Shown: in pieces, positions 23,077 through 32,571 of the stretch | Position numbering within the stretch: the first letter of the stretch is position 1 | Layout: each line of letters begins with the position of its first letter | DNA from: Anadara kagoshimensis | Taxonomy: Eukaryota; Mollusca; Bivalvia; Arcoida; Arcidae | DNA: 64,000 nucleotides | NCBI GenBank assembly: GCA_021292105.1 | Contig: CM037865.1 | Coordinates: 18,631,033 to 18,695,032 of the forward strand | Direction of reading: 5' to 3' | The notes under the pieces: model-generated | What the model was told of the DNA's origin: nothing | The model's input: the letters and a program-made list of their open reading frames with translations, nothing else | Databases searched by the model: none | Position numbers and translations under genes: made by a program

Positions 23077-23199
23077 TACACTAAAGTATACATATTCATA
23101 AAAAAACACTGTCAAAGCGTTTCTATCCTTAATTGATGTCACGTAACGTTACTTAGCACAAATGTGACAAACAGTCCAAATATAACGAATTGATAAGGT

Positions 23200-23456
23200 T
23201 TTGGTATTTTGATATCGCTATTTCAACAAGATTCAATGATGTCATGGATTTCTATTACCAATTCATTTAGTGACATCACCGATTTTTTACATCTATTATT
23301 AAATTAGGACTATCACATAAGACTGTCACACTTAATTTATATCACCAACGACCACACTTTACACTTAACGACCAAAAAAAACATAAAATATAACCATTTA
23401 ATTCTCTATCTCTGAGAACTTTTAATGATTTTATGTCTTTTGATATATTTTCAGCA
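23200..23456 (+). promoter_or_regulatory. EEP 5' cassette
   Basis: The block before the EEP start contains TTTTGATATCGCT, AATGATGTCAT (23235) and AGTGACATCAC (23269), degenerate relatives of the SD palindrome, but not at 22 bp spacing. It then has a region alignable by eye to the SD leader (AACCATTTAATTCTCTATCT) and TTTTGATATATTTTCAG directly before CAATGG. The last part may be a splice acceptor or 5' leader. Copies precede the EEP genes at 34646 and 51070. Confidence 0.45.
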
Positions 23457-24275
23457 ATGGACAAGAAAACTAAACAACCTTTACCGAAGGCAGAAAAAGA
23501 ACCAAACGTCACTGCGGCAGCGTGTGCTTATTTCAAACTGCTGATTATGAACGTTGCGGGGCCGAGCGATGGAGAAAAGTCGGCTGATCGGCGTAAGCAG
23601 ACGATCCATGATGTCATTGAAATTGAACATCCAAATCTTATATTCTTTCAAGAATTCGGATGGAAAGGCGTTTCGGGGAGAACTTGGTCAAAATTTCCTA
23701 TCGATGATAGATACCAGCTGAGTGGAAACACGGAAGCTAGCCTTTTATATGACTCAAATGAATTTCTGATAAGAGAGTTACCAGCAAAAACATTGCAAAG
23801 TGTTCTGGATGAAATAAAAAGAAAAGATGGCGAAGTCCCAAATGATTTCGCACCTCTTTCAAGAATGTGTGCACGGATTGTTGAGTCAAAAGGTGTTCCT
23901 ATTAAAACATTTATTTGCGTGTCGTGGCATGGAAAATATTCAAAACATAGTGTTTCAGAACTTATTCAAGAATTTAAAAATACAATGAAATTCTTCGAAG
24001 CTCTTTTATCTGAACTAAAAGGAGACTTGTCTATGATTATAGGTGGAGACTTTAACATCAATATCAAGAAAGTCAAAGAATTTGTCATTTCTCCCTTTCA
24101 GATATATGAATATTCTCCAGCAAAAAGGCGATCTGGAAATATAATAGACTTTTATATCACGACTACCAATCAAGTTTTGAAAGATGTCCAAGTTTTGGAT
24201 ATTTCACAAATATCAGAAGCCAAGGATCCGCTGAAAGTACTTGATCACGATCCGGTTAAGGCTTTGTTATATTAA
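23457..24275 (+). CDS. EEP-fold nuclease/phosphatase-like protein, U1 copy
   Basis: Intact 272-residue frame. The endonuclease/exonuclease/phosphatase motifs appear in the family's order: Asn32 (LLIMNVAG), Glu66 (FFQEF), His158 (CVSWHGK), Asp198/Asn200 (GGDFNIN), Asp231 (IIDFYI) and Asp263-His264 (LDHDP). This is the full metal-binding and catalytic set of APE1/DNase I-like enzymes, so catalysis on DNA, RNA or a phosphoester is plausible; the substrate is unknown. The N-terminus is basic with no signal peptide, suggesting a nuclear or cytoplasmic site. No reverse transcriptase follows, so it is not a LINE endonuclease in situ. The start is set at 23457 because the in-frame ATG 24 bp upstream is GTG in U2 and U3. 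It is much smaller than most EEP host enzymes and seems to be all domain. Confidence 0.75.
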   Translation: MDKKTKQPLPKAEKEPNVTAAACAYFKLLIMNVAGPSDGEKSADRRKQTIHDVIEIEHPNLIFFQEFGWKGVSGRTWSKFPIDDRYQLSGNTEASLLYDSNEFLIRELPAKTLQSVLDEIKRKDGEVPNDFAPLSRMCARIVESKGVPIKTFICVSWHGKYSKHSVSELIQEFKNTMKFFEALLSELKGDLSMIIGGDFNINIKKVKEFVISPFQIYEYSPAKRRSGNIIDFYITTTNQVLKDVQVLDISQISEAKDPLKVLDHDPVKALLY

Positions 24276-24640
24276 AATGTTTAGATTTCAAGCTATTTTG
24301 CTATAAGCAAACAACATTTAACAGCCCACTTGACCTGTATCTCTGCTTCTTCATTATTTATTCGATAATCAATTTTTGGCATACTTTCGGCATCTTTTTC
24401 AAACAGTAAACAGTTGCTTACGAACCTTGGTGGACCGAGTGATGGAAAAGGGACGGCTGATCGGCGTAAGCAGATGTTCCATGGTGTCCTTGATATTCAA
24501 AATCCAAATCTGTAAAATAAAAAGGGTTATTGACCTAATATTGAACAGTATTGTCCCCGTTTATTCGAAATTTACACTCCAAGCTCGCGCATATCTCACA
24601 AATACCAATCAAGTTTTAAAAGATGTTCAGATTTCATGAT
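24276..24640 (+). pseudogene. decayed EEP relic directly downstream (U1)
   Basis: About 110 bp after the EEP stop, GACCGAGTGATGGAAAAGGG and the following GATCGGCGTAAGCAGA match EEP codons around residues 36-48. A later ACCAATCAAGTTTTAAAAGA matches residues around 236-242, and the GGCAAACAACATT 3' flank also recurs. The middle is lost. This is an internally deleted second EEP copy. The 87-codon frame here is a chance read-through. Confidence 0.7.
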
Positions 24641-25134
24641 ATTTTACTATAGGCAAACAACATTGAACTGTCCACTTGACCTTTTATTAGATATATCCTT
24701 TATCCTATACATGGGTAGTGTTATGATTTGCAGTGATATAATACACAGTGCACGACCTTGGAGGATAAAACCGGCATTTCCCCAACTGTCTTTAACCCTG
24801 GATTATAGACTCTACGTACGAATAGGATTTGAAAAAGTGTAAACTTTTTTCCCTATAAATCAATGTACTAGTTCATGATGACTATTTTGATTAAAGGTCA
24901 ATCGGACAGGTCAATGCAATATGCCTATACTATTAGTATTATTTCTACTTCATCAGGTAAAAATATTAGTTAGACTCATATCTAAAAAATCAATTTTAAA
25001 AAAACATATTGGAAACTTATTTAGGTTAGGAGTCATTAATCAAATTAATCATTGGCGTTTTTTTCACTGACTATTTGATACGGGTATATATTACTTGTAT
25101 ATCATTTATGTATTGAATGTGTCCTTTCAGTTCA
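24641..25134 (+). other. EEP 3' flank, no gene called
   Basis: This region is conserved between units. A 68-codon ATG frame (24636-24842) ends RLYVRIGFEKV. U3 keeps it at 52249 but U2 has a stop part-way. I cannot tell a small gene from duplicated flank. Confidence 0.3.
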
Positions 25135-25240
25135 ACTACATTCAAACCTGTCAATAAAGGCCGCCTGAGGGAACTAGTAAAATTGGCCTTTATGGAGAGG
25201 TGGCCTTTATATAGAACTGTATTTATTGTTGCTTTCCGGT
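25135..25240 (+). repeat. TATAAAGGCC-type repeat (U1)
   Basis: Contains CAAACCTGTCAATAAAGGCC, TTGGCCTTTATGGAGAGGTG and GGCCTTTATATAGAACTG. Equivalents: 36325-36430 and 52740-52850. Confidence 0.6.
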
Positions 25241-25242
25241 GC

Positions 25243-25382
<140 letters not shown>

Positions 25383-26014
25383 AGCCTTGTTAACTTATGT
25401 GACAATAAGAACTCTGATTATACCAATCATTACACACATTTAACATGATATGCGTCAATCAATTACAGGAACATTATGATTTGTTAAACGTTTATGTATT
25501 CGTCTTTAGTAATATATGTATATTACCAAGTCCATTATAATTTTGACATTATTAATAGGTATACTAGTATTTTCATCGAATTAATTTTTATTTAGTTATT
25601 ATCTGTGATACATGTATATAAACACATAATTTTATCGAATGGTTACTTGTTAACTGTTAAGTTTTCTTTGTGTGTTAACTTGACATTTTTGATACACCTA
25701 TAATGATTAGGAAAACAATTCAATCAAGTACGCACATACATGTTTCATAATCGTTAAAAAACTTGAATGCAATTCACATATTATTTTATATTTTAAAAAC
25801 GAGATTAATGATTCTGAAGACATATTAAAACATAATAATAGATAAAAACAAAATTGCAATACACATTATAATTTTAATTCTCACTACGTTTGGTTTACTT
25901 TGTCAAAATTATTTTTTTCTTTTTTAATTATTTAGTCTTAATTTTTAATATTTTTTATTAAGTTAATTCAATTATTTTCTGATATTTGATGATTGTTATA
26001 AATCGATGACTCAA
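25383..26014. other. AT-rich spacer (U1)
   Basis: AT-rich sequence conserved between the three units. No gene, splice-bounded exon or repeat recognised. Confidence 0.4.
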
Positions 26015-26342
26015 CTATTTGTTTCGTTTCAAGCATTTTTCTTGGTCAGATCTTTTCTGATGCATGAAAGGATTGGCTTCCATGGAAGAGACATAACCAT
26101 TTGACATCCTACGACAAAGTGATGCTAATGTGTTACTTTCTATGGCTATTTTATCATATAGTTTTTTTTGAAACATCGTATAAATAGAATTATATGGAAT
26201 ATAAATAATTTTCTCTTTGTTTTGGGAGTACGAAAGAATTTTACATTTTGCATAGTGATTTCTCTACGCCATAGTATGGAAGTCCATATGCCTTATTGTT
26301 AACTATTGTATTTTCATTGTTTTCAGTGATATATCTCTTCAT
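26015..26342 (-). pseudogene. broken small protein gene, minus strand (U1)
   Basis: A 33-codon ATG frame (26342-26241, starting MKRYITENN and ending SLCKM) stops where another open frame begins one base out of phase and runs 82 codons to a TAG at 26015. The second part contains IIYIPYNSIY, MFQKKLYDKIA, LASLCRRMSNG and SSMEANPFMHQK, protein-like composition unusual for such AT-rich DNA. Together they look like a gene of about 105-115 residues with a frameshift. U2 and U3 copies have further, different indels and stops. I recognise no family. It is convergent with EEP. Confidence 0.4.
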
Positions 26343-26759
26343 GTTCTAAAATTGTTTATTTCTTTTTGTATTTATTTGTTTATTTATTTATCGATTTATT
26401 TATTGATTTATTCATGAAACTGAAAAATAAATACGTTTATTACATTTTTTAAATCATAATAAAACCAATTATTTATCACATTGTTATTATGTTTTCATTT
26501 ATTCTGTTACACCAGCCTTTACTACTATAGCATAACAAGATTACATGTACCCCATTCCATACCTTGTAATAATGTCAAATCAACGTTGTATTTTAATGGC
26601 ATACCTACTTAAAACAATCACTAACGAAACTACAGCACTACACCATTTGGTACAAACTACCGGCATCTTTTCTAAAACATTATTCAGTTTTAATACCTAG
26701 TTTTTTTTTCATTTTGGACTCGGTAACACACCACAGAAAGGGAATGGATGGTGTCTGGA
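26343..26759. other. AT-rich spacer (U1)
   Basis: ATTTATTTATT-rich tract followed by unit-conserved sequence. Nothing recognised. Confidence 0.4.
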
Positions 26760-26945
26760 ACATACATTCAAACCTGTCTAAGGTCACCTCTGTATATATG
26801 GGACACCTGCTTTTAAAGTCCAATTAACTTTTATCCAAATTGCTCTTAATTCATGTTATTTGAACTTGTGTGTAAGGGCCACCTATCCATAAAGGCCAAT
26901 TTACTGTTCCCTTTAGTGGACTTTATATATTTTATAAAGAGGATT
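26760..26945 (+). repeat. GGTCACCTCTGTATATATGG-type repeat (U1)
   Basis: Another copy of the family at 3741-4743: CATTCAAACCTGTCTAAGG, TATCCATAAAGGCCAATTTA and CTGTTCCCTTTAGTGGACTT. The U2 equivalent is 37905-38085. It is absent in U3, where the sequence jumps to the tandem repeat at 54345. Confidence 0.6.
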
Positions 26946-27368
26946 CACTATACTAACGAATGTTTTAAATATAATAAAGTCACATTGTACATACTCTAGT
27001 CAAGATTGTTTTACTGATATTGAGATAGAGAAAACCACCAACCTTCGGTTATATAGAACAGACACACTTTCTCAGACTCCAATCTGTAGAATTTCATTCG
27101 AACCTAGACAATAAGAAGCACTGGTCAATACAGAACTGTTAACGGTAAGATTTTAGTCAACAGTTATACATGACAAGGTAGATACATGATGCACCTCAAA
27201 TTATACTTGATCAACAACATATCAATAGCATTAACATTAGGGTTTTATTGCGTGCGTAAAGTGACATGTATTTCGCAATTTAAAAATTAAAATGGAACAC
27301 TTTCAATTTATGTGTACATTTTTCTAGTTTCGTTGAAGATAAAATCCTTTCTAATTACCCTTTTCGAT

Positions 27369-27370
<2 letters not shown>
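26946..27370. other. spacer (U1)
   Basis: Unit-conserved sequence without a recognised gene or repeat. Confidence 0.35.
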
Positions 27371-27418
<48 letters not shown>

Positions 27419-27549
27419 CGCGCTAATATATAGCGCTAACGCGCGAAATTTAAACACCGCGAATGTACTTCCTGGTCTCTTTCGCCGCCAAAATTCGGCA
27501 CCGCAAATATTAAGCGCTATACAGTATATCTATATATATATATATATAT

Positions 27550-27588
<39 letters not shown>

Positions 27589-27590
27589 AT
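27371..27590. repeat. TA microsatellites around a CGCG-rich insert (U1)
   Basis: Two TA arrays bracket about 115 bp starting ACGCGCTAATATATAGCGCT and containing CACCGCGAATGTACTTCC and ATTAAGCGCTATA. CGCGCTAA / AGCGCTA near both ends suggest a small element inserted into a TA tract. U2 has the same block at 38557-38663. Confidence 0.6.
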
Positions 27591-27679
27591 CAAGTACTTA
27601 AGTATTTAAACAGAGTATTTTATTAAACGAGTATCAAGTCATTCTTTAATAACTTATTGAATATCAAATATAGCTAGGG

Positions 27680-28170
27680 ATCCAAACGCATGCTTTACAA
27701 CCTGATAGCATGTCCAAGATGGTCACTGTTACTTTAAATAGCAAAAACCTATAAATGCACATTATGGCCTTATTTATGTACCATTTTTGTTGATTTTGTG
27801 TGTGATCGTGAATAATTTTGTTTCCATGCATTTAAAAGAAAACCAGTCATCCAATTGAGCTTAAACTTTGTCAGTTGGTTTATTGTAGTGATTTGTGGTA
27901 TGGGACAGCTTGACAGCCTTATAGCATATCCAAGAAGGCTTCCATTACTATAAATAGCAAAATCCGATAAAAGCACATTACAGCCTTGTTTATGATTTTG
28001 TTGAAATTTTATATATAAAACTCAAGTTATTAAAATAATATCAGGTTTTTCTGTAATGTTTTAGTTTACCTAATATAGTGTATCTAAAATGGCCACTGTT
28101 ACTATAAATAGCAAAAACCTATAAATGGCCATTACAGCCTTGTTAATGTACTGATTTTTGTTGAAATTCT
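27680..28170 (+). repeat. GTCAGTTG-type tandem repeat (U1)
   Basis: Imperfect units carry TATCCAAGATGGCCACTGTT, ACTATAAATAGCAAAAACC and AAACTTTGTCAGTTGGTTTA. Longer arrays lie at 41080-42160 (U2) and 54345-55330 (U3). Minus-strand frames of about 68 codons in all units are repeat shadows. Confidence 0.65.
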
Positions 28171-28985
28171 AAATATAGAAAAAAACCAACTCGGGGTATT
28201 AAACATATTTAACAGGTTTTTCTGAAAAAATTATACTTTCACTTCTTATTGTGTTCACTGATGTTTACCACTGCGGGGGATAGTGTTCTCTAAACACCTT
28301 GTTTTATATTTAATGATATTGACATAAACTTGGTCGGTGAAAAAGATAACACTATGTCGTATATCATTTATATTACATACTATATATATAACTAGTTATA
28401 AAACTTTTCTGTTTCTGTACAGTTGAATCAAGATAAGGTCTCGATCTAAGGTATGTAAATATATATATATATATAGGGTTGATAGATATTTTAATTATAC
28501 ACCGTGAATCACATTAACATTGTATCACGAATTCTATTTATTGATATCACTGATTTGAGTAAAGCACTGAATAAATAGTTAAATGGTACGTCATTTAATA
28601 ATTAAACTGATTTGAAATGGCGTTCATAGTTGATATGAATACCAAAACTTTGAACGACAAACTGAATGAGTGGTAACGCATTATGATTGGTTGGTCGTGC
28701 AAAATGTAAGTATTCATATTGGCTATGATGGCCATTTTAAAACATATCAATTGTTATATTTTCATTACATTGTTTTAATTGCTAAATTAATTTTTGAGGG
28801 TTTATTTGCGTTCAATTTTGTAATTATATTTTCGAGCGTTTCGACTAAAATATAGTCCACAAAAACAAAATTTTGTTCTTTAACATGTGATATAACATAT
28901 GATAATCTTATTAATATATATTATTTACAAAGAAATTATGAAAACAAATAAGAATTACAAATAAATAATTTAGACATGAGTACAT
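28171..28985. other. spacer with partial SD-type cassette (U1)
   Basis: At about 28528 a single TTGATATCAC palindrome, then TGAATAAATAGTTAAATGGT, resembles the SD 5' cassette, but no SD gene follows. A 61-codon frame at 28670 begins with GTG, not ATG, and has a stop in U3. U2 and U3 have the same block near 42480-42960 and 55690-56165. Confidence 0.4.
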
Positions 28986-29058
28986 TTTTTACAACAATAT
29001 ACATTTATTGTCTACTGAGTTTGTGATATCCTAGGGGAAACATCCACAAATTCTATTA

Positions 29059-29091
29059 AGTGATATCACGAATTATATTTAGTGATATCGC
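29059..29091. promoter_or_regulatory. paired GTGATATCRC palindromes, 22 bp apart
   Basis: AGTGATATCAC at 29059 and AGTGATATCGC at 29081, about 180-200 bp before the SD start at 29262. Confidence 0.5.
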
Positions 29092-29261
29092 TAAATATGT
29101 AACAAAATACTGAATAAATGATAAAAATGGTACGTCAAAAATATTTATACTGTCATTATATGAATAAAAAAGAAATAACAAAATAAACATTTGATTCTGC
29201 AACTTTGTTTTGTAACAGTTCGATGAATAAACAATTTTATTCTGACATAATTTCAGCATTA

Positions 29262-29453
29262 ATGGTCACAAAAACTAAGAAAAAGAAGAAACAAAAGAAC
29301 AAAATGACACAAAAATACAGCTCATCCTCAATATCTCCATCTTCTTCAGGGGACGACTGCACAGATTCTGATAGCTCCACAGATTCTAACAGCTCCACAG
29401 ATTCTGACAGCTCCAAAGATTCTGACAGCTCCACAGATTCTGAGAGATCCTAG
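29262..29453 (+). CDS. SD-repeat protein copy 5, 3' end replaced
   Basis: Predicted 63 residues: lysine cluster, Ser-rich linker and five or six Asp/Ser/Thr units. It ends abruptly (DSERS) because the repeat runs straight into CCTAGGAGAAACATCAAC, the first bases of the next cassette. The type 1 or type 2 end is missing, consistent with a deletion between this gene and the cassette of the next. The start ATG follows CAGCATTA rather than CAGCA; the extra TTA is shared with copies 6, 7 and 8. Confidence 0.45.
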   Translation: MVTKTKKKKKQKNKMTQKYSSSSISPSSSGDDCTDSDSSTDSNSSTDSDSSKDSDSSTDSERS

Positions 29454-29477
29454 GAGAAACATCAACAAATTATATTT

Positions 29478-29510
29478 AGTGATATCGCCAATTCTATTTA
29501 GTGATATCAC
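29478..29510. promoter_or_regulatory. paired GTGATATCRC palindromes, 22 bp apart
   Basis: AGTGATATCGC at 29478 and AGTGATATCAC at 29500, about 185-215 bp before the SD start at 29694. Confidence 0.5.
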
Positions 29511-29693
29511 TAAATATGTAACAAAATACAGAATTAATAATAAAAACGGTACGCCAAAAATATTTATACGGTCATTATATGATTAAAAAAGAAAACGCTT
29601 CAATAAACAAACAAAATAAACATTTGATTCTGCAACTTTGTTTTGTAATAGTTCGATGAATAAACAATTAATTTTGACATAATTTCAGCATTA

Positions 29694-30158
29694 ATGGTTA
29701 GAAAAACTAAGAAAAAGAAGGAACAAAAAAACAAAATGGCACGAAAATACAGCTCACCCTCAATATCTCCATCTTCTTCAGGGGACGACTGCACAGATTC
29801 TGACAGCTCCACAGATTCTAACAGCTCCACAGATTCTGACAGCTCCAAAGATTCTGACAGCTCCACAGATTCTGACAGCTCCACAGATTCTAACAGCTCC
29901 ACAGATTCTGACAGCTCCACAGATTCTAACAGCTCCACAGATTCTGAAAGCTCCACAGATTCTGACAGCTCCACAGATTCTAACAGCTCCACAGATTATG
30001 ACAGCTCCACAGATTATGACAGCTCCACAGATTCTGACAGCTCCACAGATTCTAACAGCTCCACAGATTATGACAGCTCGAATTTGCAGTCTGGTATGTA
30101 TCAGTACAAACCATGTAAAACTTCCGACCTGCTAAATTGTACTATCTTTCATGTCTAG
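29694..30158 (+). CDS. SD-repeat protein copy 6 (type 2), longest repeat
   Basis: Intact 154-residue frame, the longest SD copy. Lysine cluster (residues 3-13), SPSISPSSSGDDC linker, about 17 six-residue units of the type DSSTDS/NSSTDS, then LQSGMYQYKPCKTSDLLNC. Acidic residues and serines make it a likely casein-kinase-2 type substrate, and it resembles in composition Ser/Asp-rich phosphoproteins of mineralised tissues. No signal peptide is seen, which argues against secretion unless a 5' exon supplies one. The frame upstream of this ATG is broken by a lost T (CAATTAATTTTGAC), supporting this start. The 18 bp repeat is open in several frames; the minus-strand ESVELS frame is a shadow. Confidence 0.55.
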   Translation: MVRKTKKKKEQKNKMARKYSSPSISPSSSGDDCTDSDSSTDSNSSTDSDSSKDSDSSTDSDSSTDSNSSTDSDSSTDSNSSTDSESSTDSDSSTDSNSSTDYDSSTDYDSSTDSDSSTDSNSSTDYDSSNLQSGMYQYKPCKTSDLLNCTIFHV

Positions 30159-30222
30159 ATTCACAGAAAAATTAAAGCTGGTAGTTTCATGAATGAATCT
30201 GTTCGGTTGCAACTATTTATGA

Positions 30223-31056
30223 ATTCAAGTCAATTCGCCCCACGGTAAATTCGCCCCCGTCAAATTCGCCCCCACTTTCATCAAATTCGCCCCCATGTCA
30301 AAATCGCCCCATGTCAAAATCGCCCCCACTTCTTGCAAATTCGCCCCCATTTTTTTCCAATAACCATATAACAAATAATATTTTTATTTTTATTTTTATT
30401 TTATTTTTTTTATAAAAATTCAAATAAAAATAAGGATACTTTAGAAATGAAACATATCAATGCATCCATTTAATCAATATGAATTTAACTTTTATGTTCA
30501 ATTGTATTATTAAACGTAGTCAACGTTGCTTTTGACAAAATAATTTTTATAAAATACCGACATATAGTAGATGCCATTTTAAAAGTGAACAATGCATTTG
30601 ATGTTACCAAGAAGAGAGAAATTGTTTCGAAGGAGCGCCTGGTATGTTGAAAAAGATGTTCTCTCAACGGTACATAATCTATCAATACTCTAATGTTATT
30701 CTTTAATAAACGTTACTGAAGTATTTTGTTTTTACTGTACCCACTGTTATCATTATAGCAAAATCTTACAAAGGACTTTTTATTTGAATGCGCGACAAAA
30801 AACATTGCAATAAAAACAATGCATTACAAATAATTTGTCTGCCATGAGTTTTTTTTGCATATCCGAAGTCGTAAAAAATAATTTTATGTTACTTTTAAAA
30901 TCTCAATAAAAGATTTTTTTTCAAAAATTTGGGGCGAATTTGCAAAAAGTGGGGGCGATTTTGAACGGGGCGATTTTGAAATGGGGGCGAATTTGATGAA
31001 AGTGGGAGCGAATTTGACGGGGGCGAATTTACCGTGGGGCGAATTGACCTGATACC
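30223..31056. mobile_element. foldback element with AATTCGCCCCC sub-repeats
   Basis: Both ends are inverted repeats of about 130 bp built from short units: TCAATTCGCCCCAC, AAATTCGCCCCC and AAAATCGCCCC on the left and the complements on the right (about 30930-31052). The flanks CTATTTATGA (30213-30222 and 31057-31066) form a 10 bp target duplication of the size seen for Mutator-like elements. The AT-rich interior (30360-30930) has no transposase; a 66-codon minus frame is unremarkable. No equivalent lies in U1, U3 or U4. Confidence 0.75.
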
Positions 31057-31066
31057 CTATTTATGA

Positions 31067-31171
31067 TTGATTAGTTAAAGGGACGATGGAGTACATATAC
31101 CTGATTATTTCCAGAATTTTCTATTTTTTCTATATTCCATAAATAAATAAATAAATAAAATAAATAAATAA

Positions 31172-31202
<31 letters not shown>

Positions 31203-31590
31203 AATGGACGATGGAGTACCTGATTATTTTCAGAATTTCCTATATCTTTAATATTCCATTATATAGCGGGATTTTAAAAAAAAAAAATTTCTACTTTCAT
31301 CGCTGTAGCTATAGCATTTTTTAAGTCCTTAAATGCCTGTAAACAGGTAAACTTCAGGTGTCATAATCCTAATTCTTTAAACCGCTGTCATCATCCGATA
31401 CCTGGCTTTAATACACGATTTTCAAGACCTTTTCAGCCTTCACTGACACCTTTGGTATAATTATCTATAATAATACGAATATTATCCCCTCTGCTGATAA
31501 ATATTGTCCTACTAATCTTTCTTTGACTTACTCCAGAGTTAGATAATTTTCACGATTTTCTCTCCAAAATATAGCGATATACATATGTAC
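31067..31590 (+). repeat. TAAA array and unit-conserved spacer (U2)
   Basis: GGACGATGGAGTAC direct repeats around the TAAA array (31139-31204), then CATCATCCGATACCTGGC and the approach to the GTGCCGAG minisatellite. No gene seen. The intact sequence CCTAATTCTTTAAACCGCTG near 31370 is the empty site for the LINE in U3. Confidence 0.65.
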
Positions 31591-32060
31591 GTATGACTGC
31601 AGTTAACAGGGGATCGAGTGGCCGAAGAGGTGCCGAGGAGCCGAGCGGCCGAAAAGTTGCCGAGCTGTGGACAGCAGCTGCCGAATAGGTGCCGAGTATA
31701 GACCACAAGGGGCCGAGATGTAACTGCCGAGCAGCCGAGATGAGCTGCCGATTCGGCACTAATTCGGCACTAAAGTGTTAAACTTTCGACAGGCCTACAC
31801 TGTAGTAGTGACTGTTCTTTCACCAAGCATTCGGCATTCAGAAATGAATGTCACGGCGTCCTTCGGACGAGACCTTATAAACGGATGCCCCGTGTTACTG
31901 CAAGCATATTAAGTTATTAGGATATCTCCCTGTCCATTGCTCTGAGCCCACTGAAAGAGTCCAAATTTCTGCCACTTCATCTACAGCTGGTGACGATATG
32001 AGTGAAATCTACTTGACGGGGAAGCAAAACACCATTCGATCAATCAATTAGTGTCAATTA
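31590..32060. repeat. GTGCCGAG minisatellite and SINE body (U2)
   Basis: U2 equivalents of 21800-22262, with small differences. Confidence 0.6.
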
Positions 32061-32571
32061 CTACTACAGTCAAACATGTCTATAAAGGCAACCCAAGGGA
32101 ACCAGTAAAAGTGGCCTTTATGGGCAGATGGCCTTTATACACAGGTTTAAATAATATGAATAGGACACAATTCTACTGGACTTTATAAACCTGATGGCCC
32201 TTATATAGAGGTGGTATTTAAAGCAGGTTGGACTATACATCAATTGTGTACTGTTTGCTGGATTAATTATAACTTTTTCCAAAATAATGGTAAATATATA
32301 TATGACTTGATTATACTTTACCGATAAGTCTGTATTAAATATTCCAGATATAAAGTCAATAAATGTAGTTGAATATATACCGTCTTACTATCTTCTCCCT
32401 GACGCAGTTTCCTCGGTTTTTTTTTTATATCTTTTTGAAAAAAATTCTTCTCTCGTTTTCTTTTTCCGACTATTTCCAGAATAACATCAGCAAAGGGAAT
32501 TTGTACTCTCGTTTTCTTTTTTTAACTTAATTGCATTATCGTTTATATATATCTTTTAACTTTAGCGACAC

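Noticed and set aside
23457..24275. EEP gene as the endonuclease domain of an in-place LINE
   Set aside because: No reverse transcriptase follows in any unit, and the LINE at 44.7-48.7 kb has a different endonuclease sequence.
24636..24842. Small gene after EEP (68 codons)
   Set aside because: U2 has an internal stop and the start lies within the EEP 3' flank repeat. Possible, but unsupported.
28670..28855. 61-codon frame conserved in U2 (42654)
   Set aside because: It begins with GTG, has a stop in U3 and no recognisable domain.
29600..29992. Minus-strand ESVELSESVELL repeat protein
   Set aside because: Antisense shadow of the SD 18 bp repeat; the plus-strand frame has conserved ends and start context.
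30070..30110. LQSG in the SD end as a 3C-like protease site
   Set aside because: A four-residue match is chance level, and the segment may be a splice donor.
31550..31759. 69-codon minus-strand frame, copy at 48903
   Set aside because: Read through the GTGCCGAG minisatellite.
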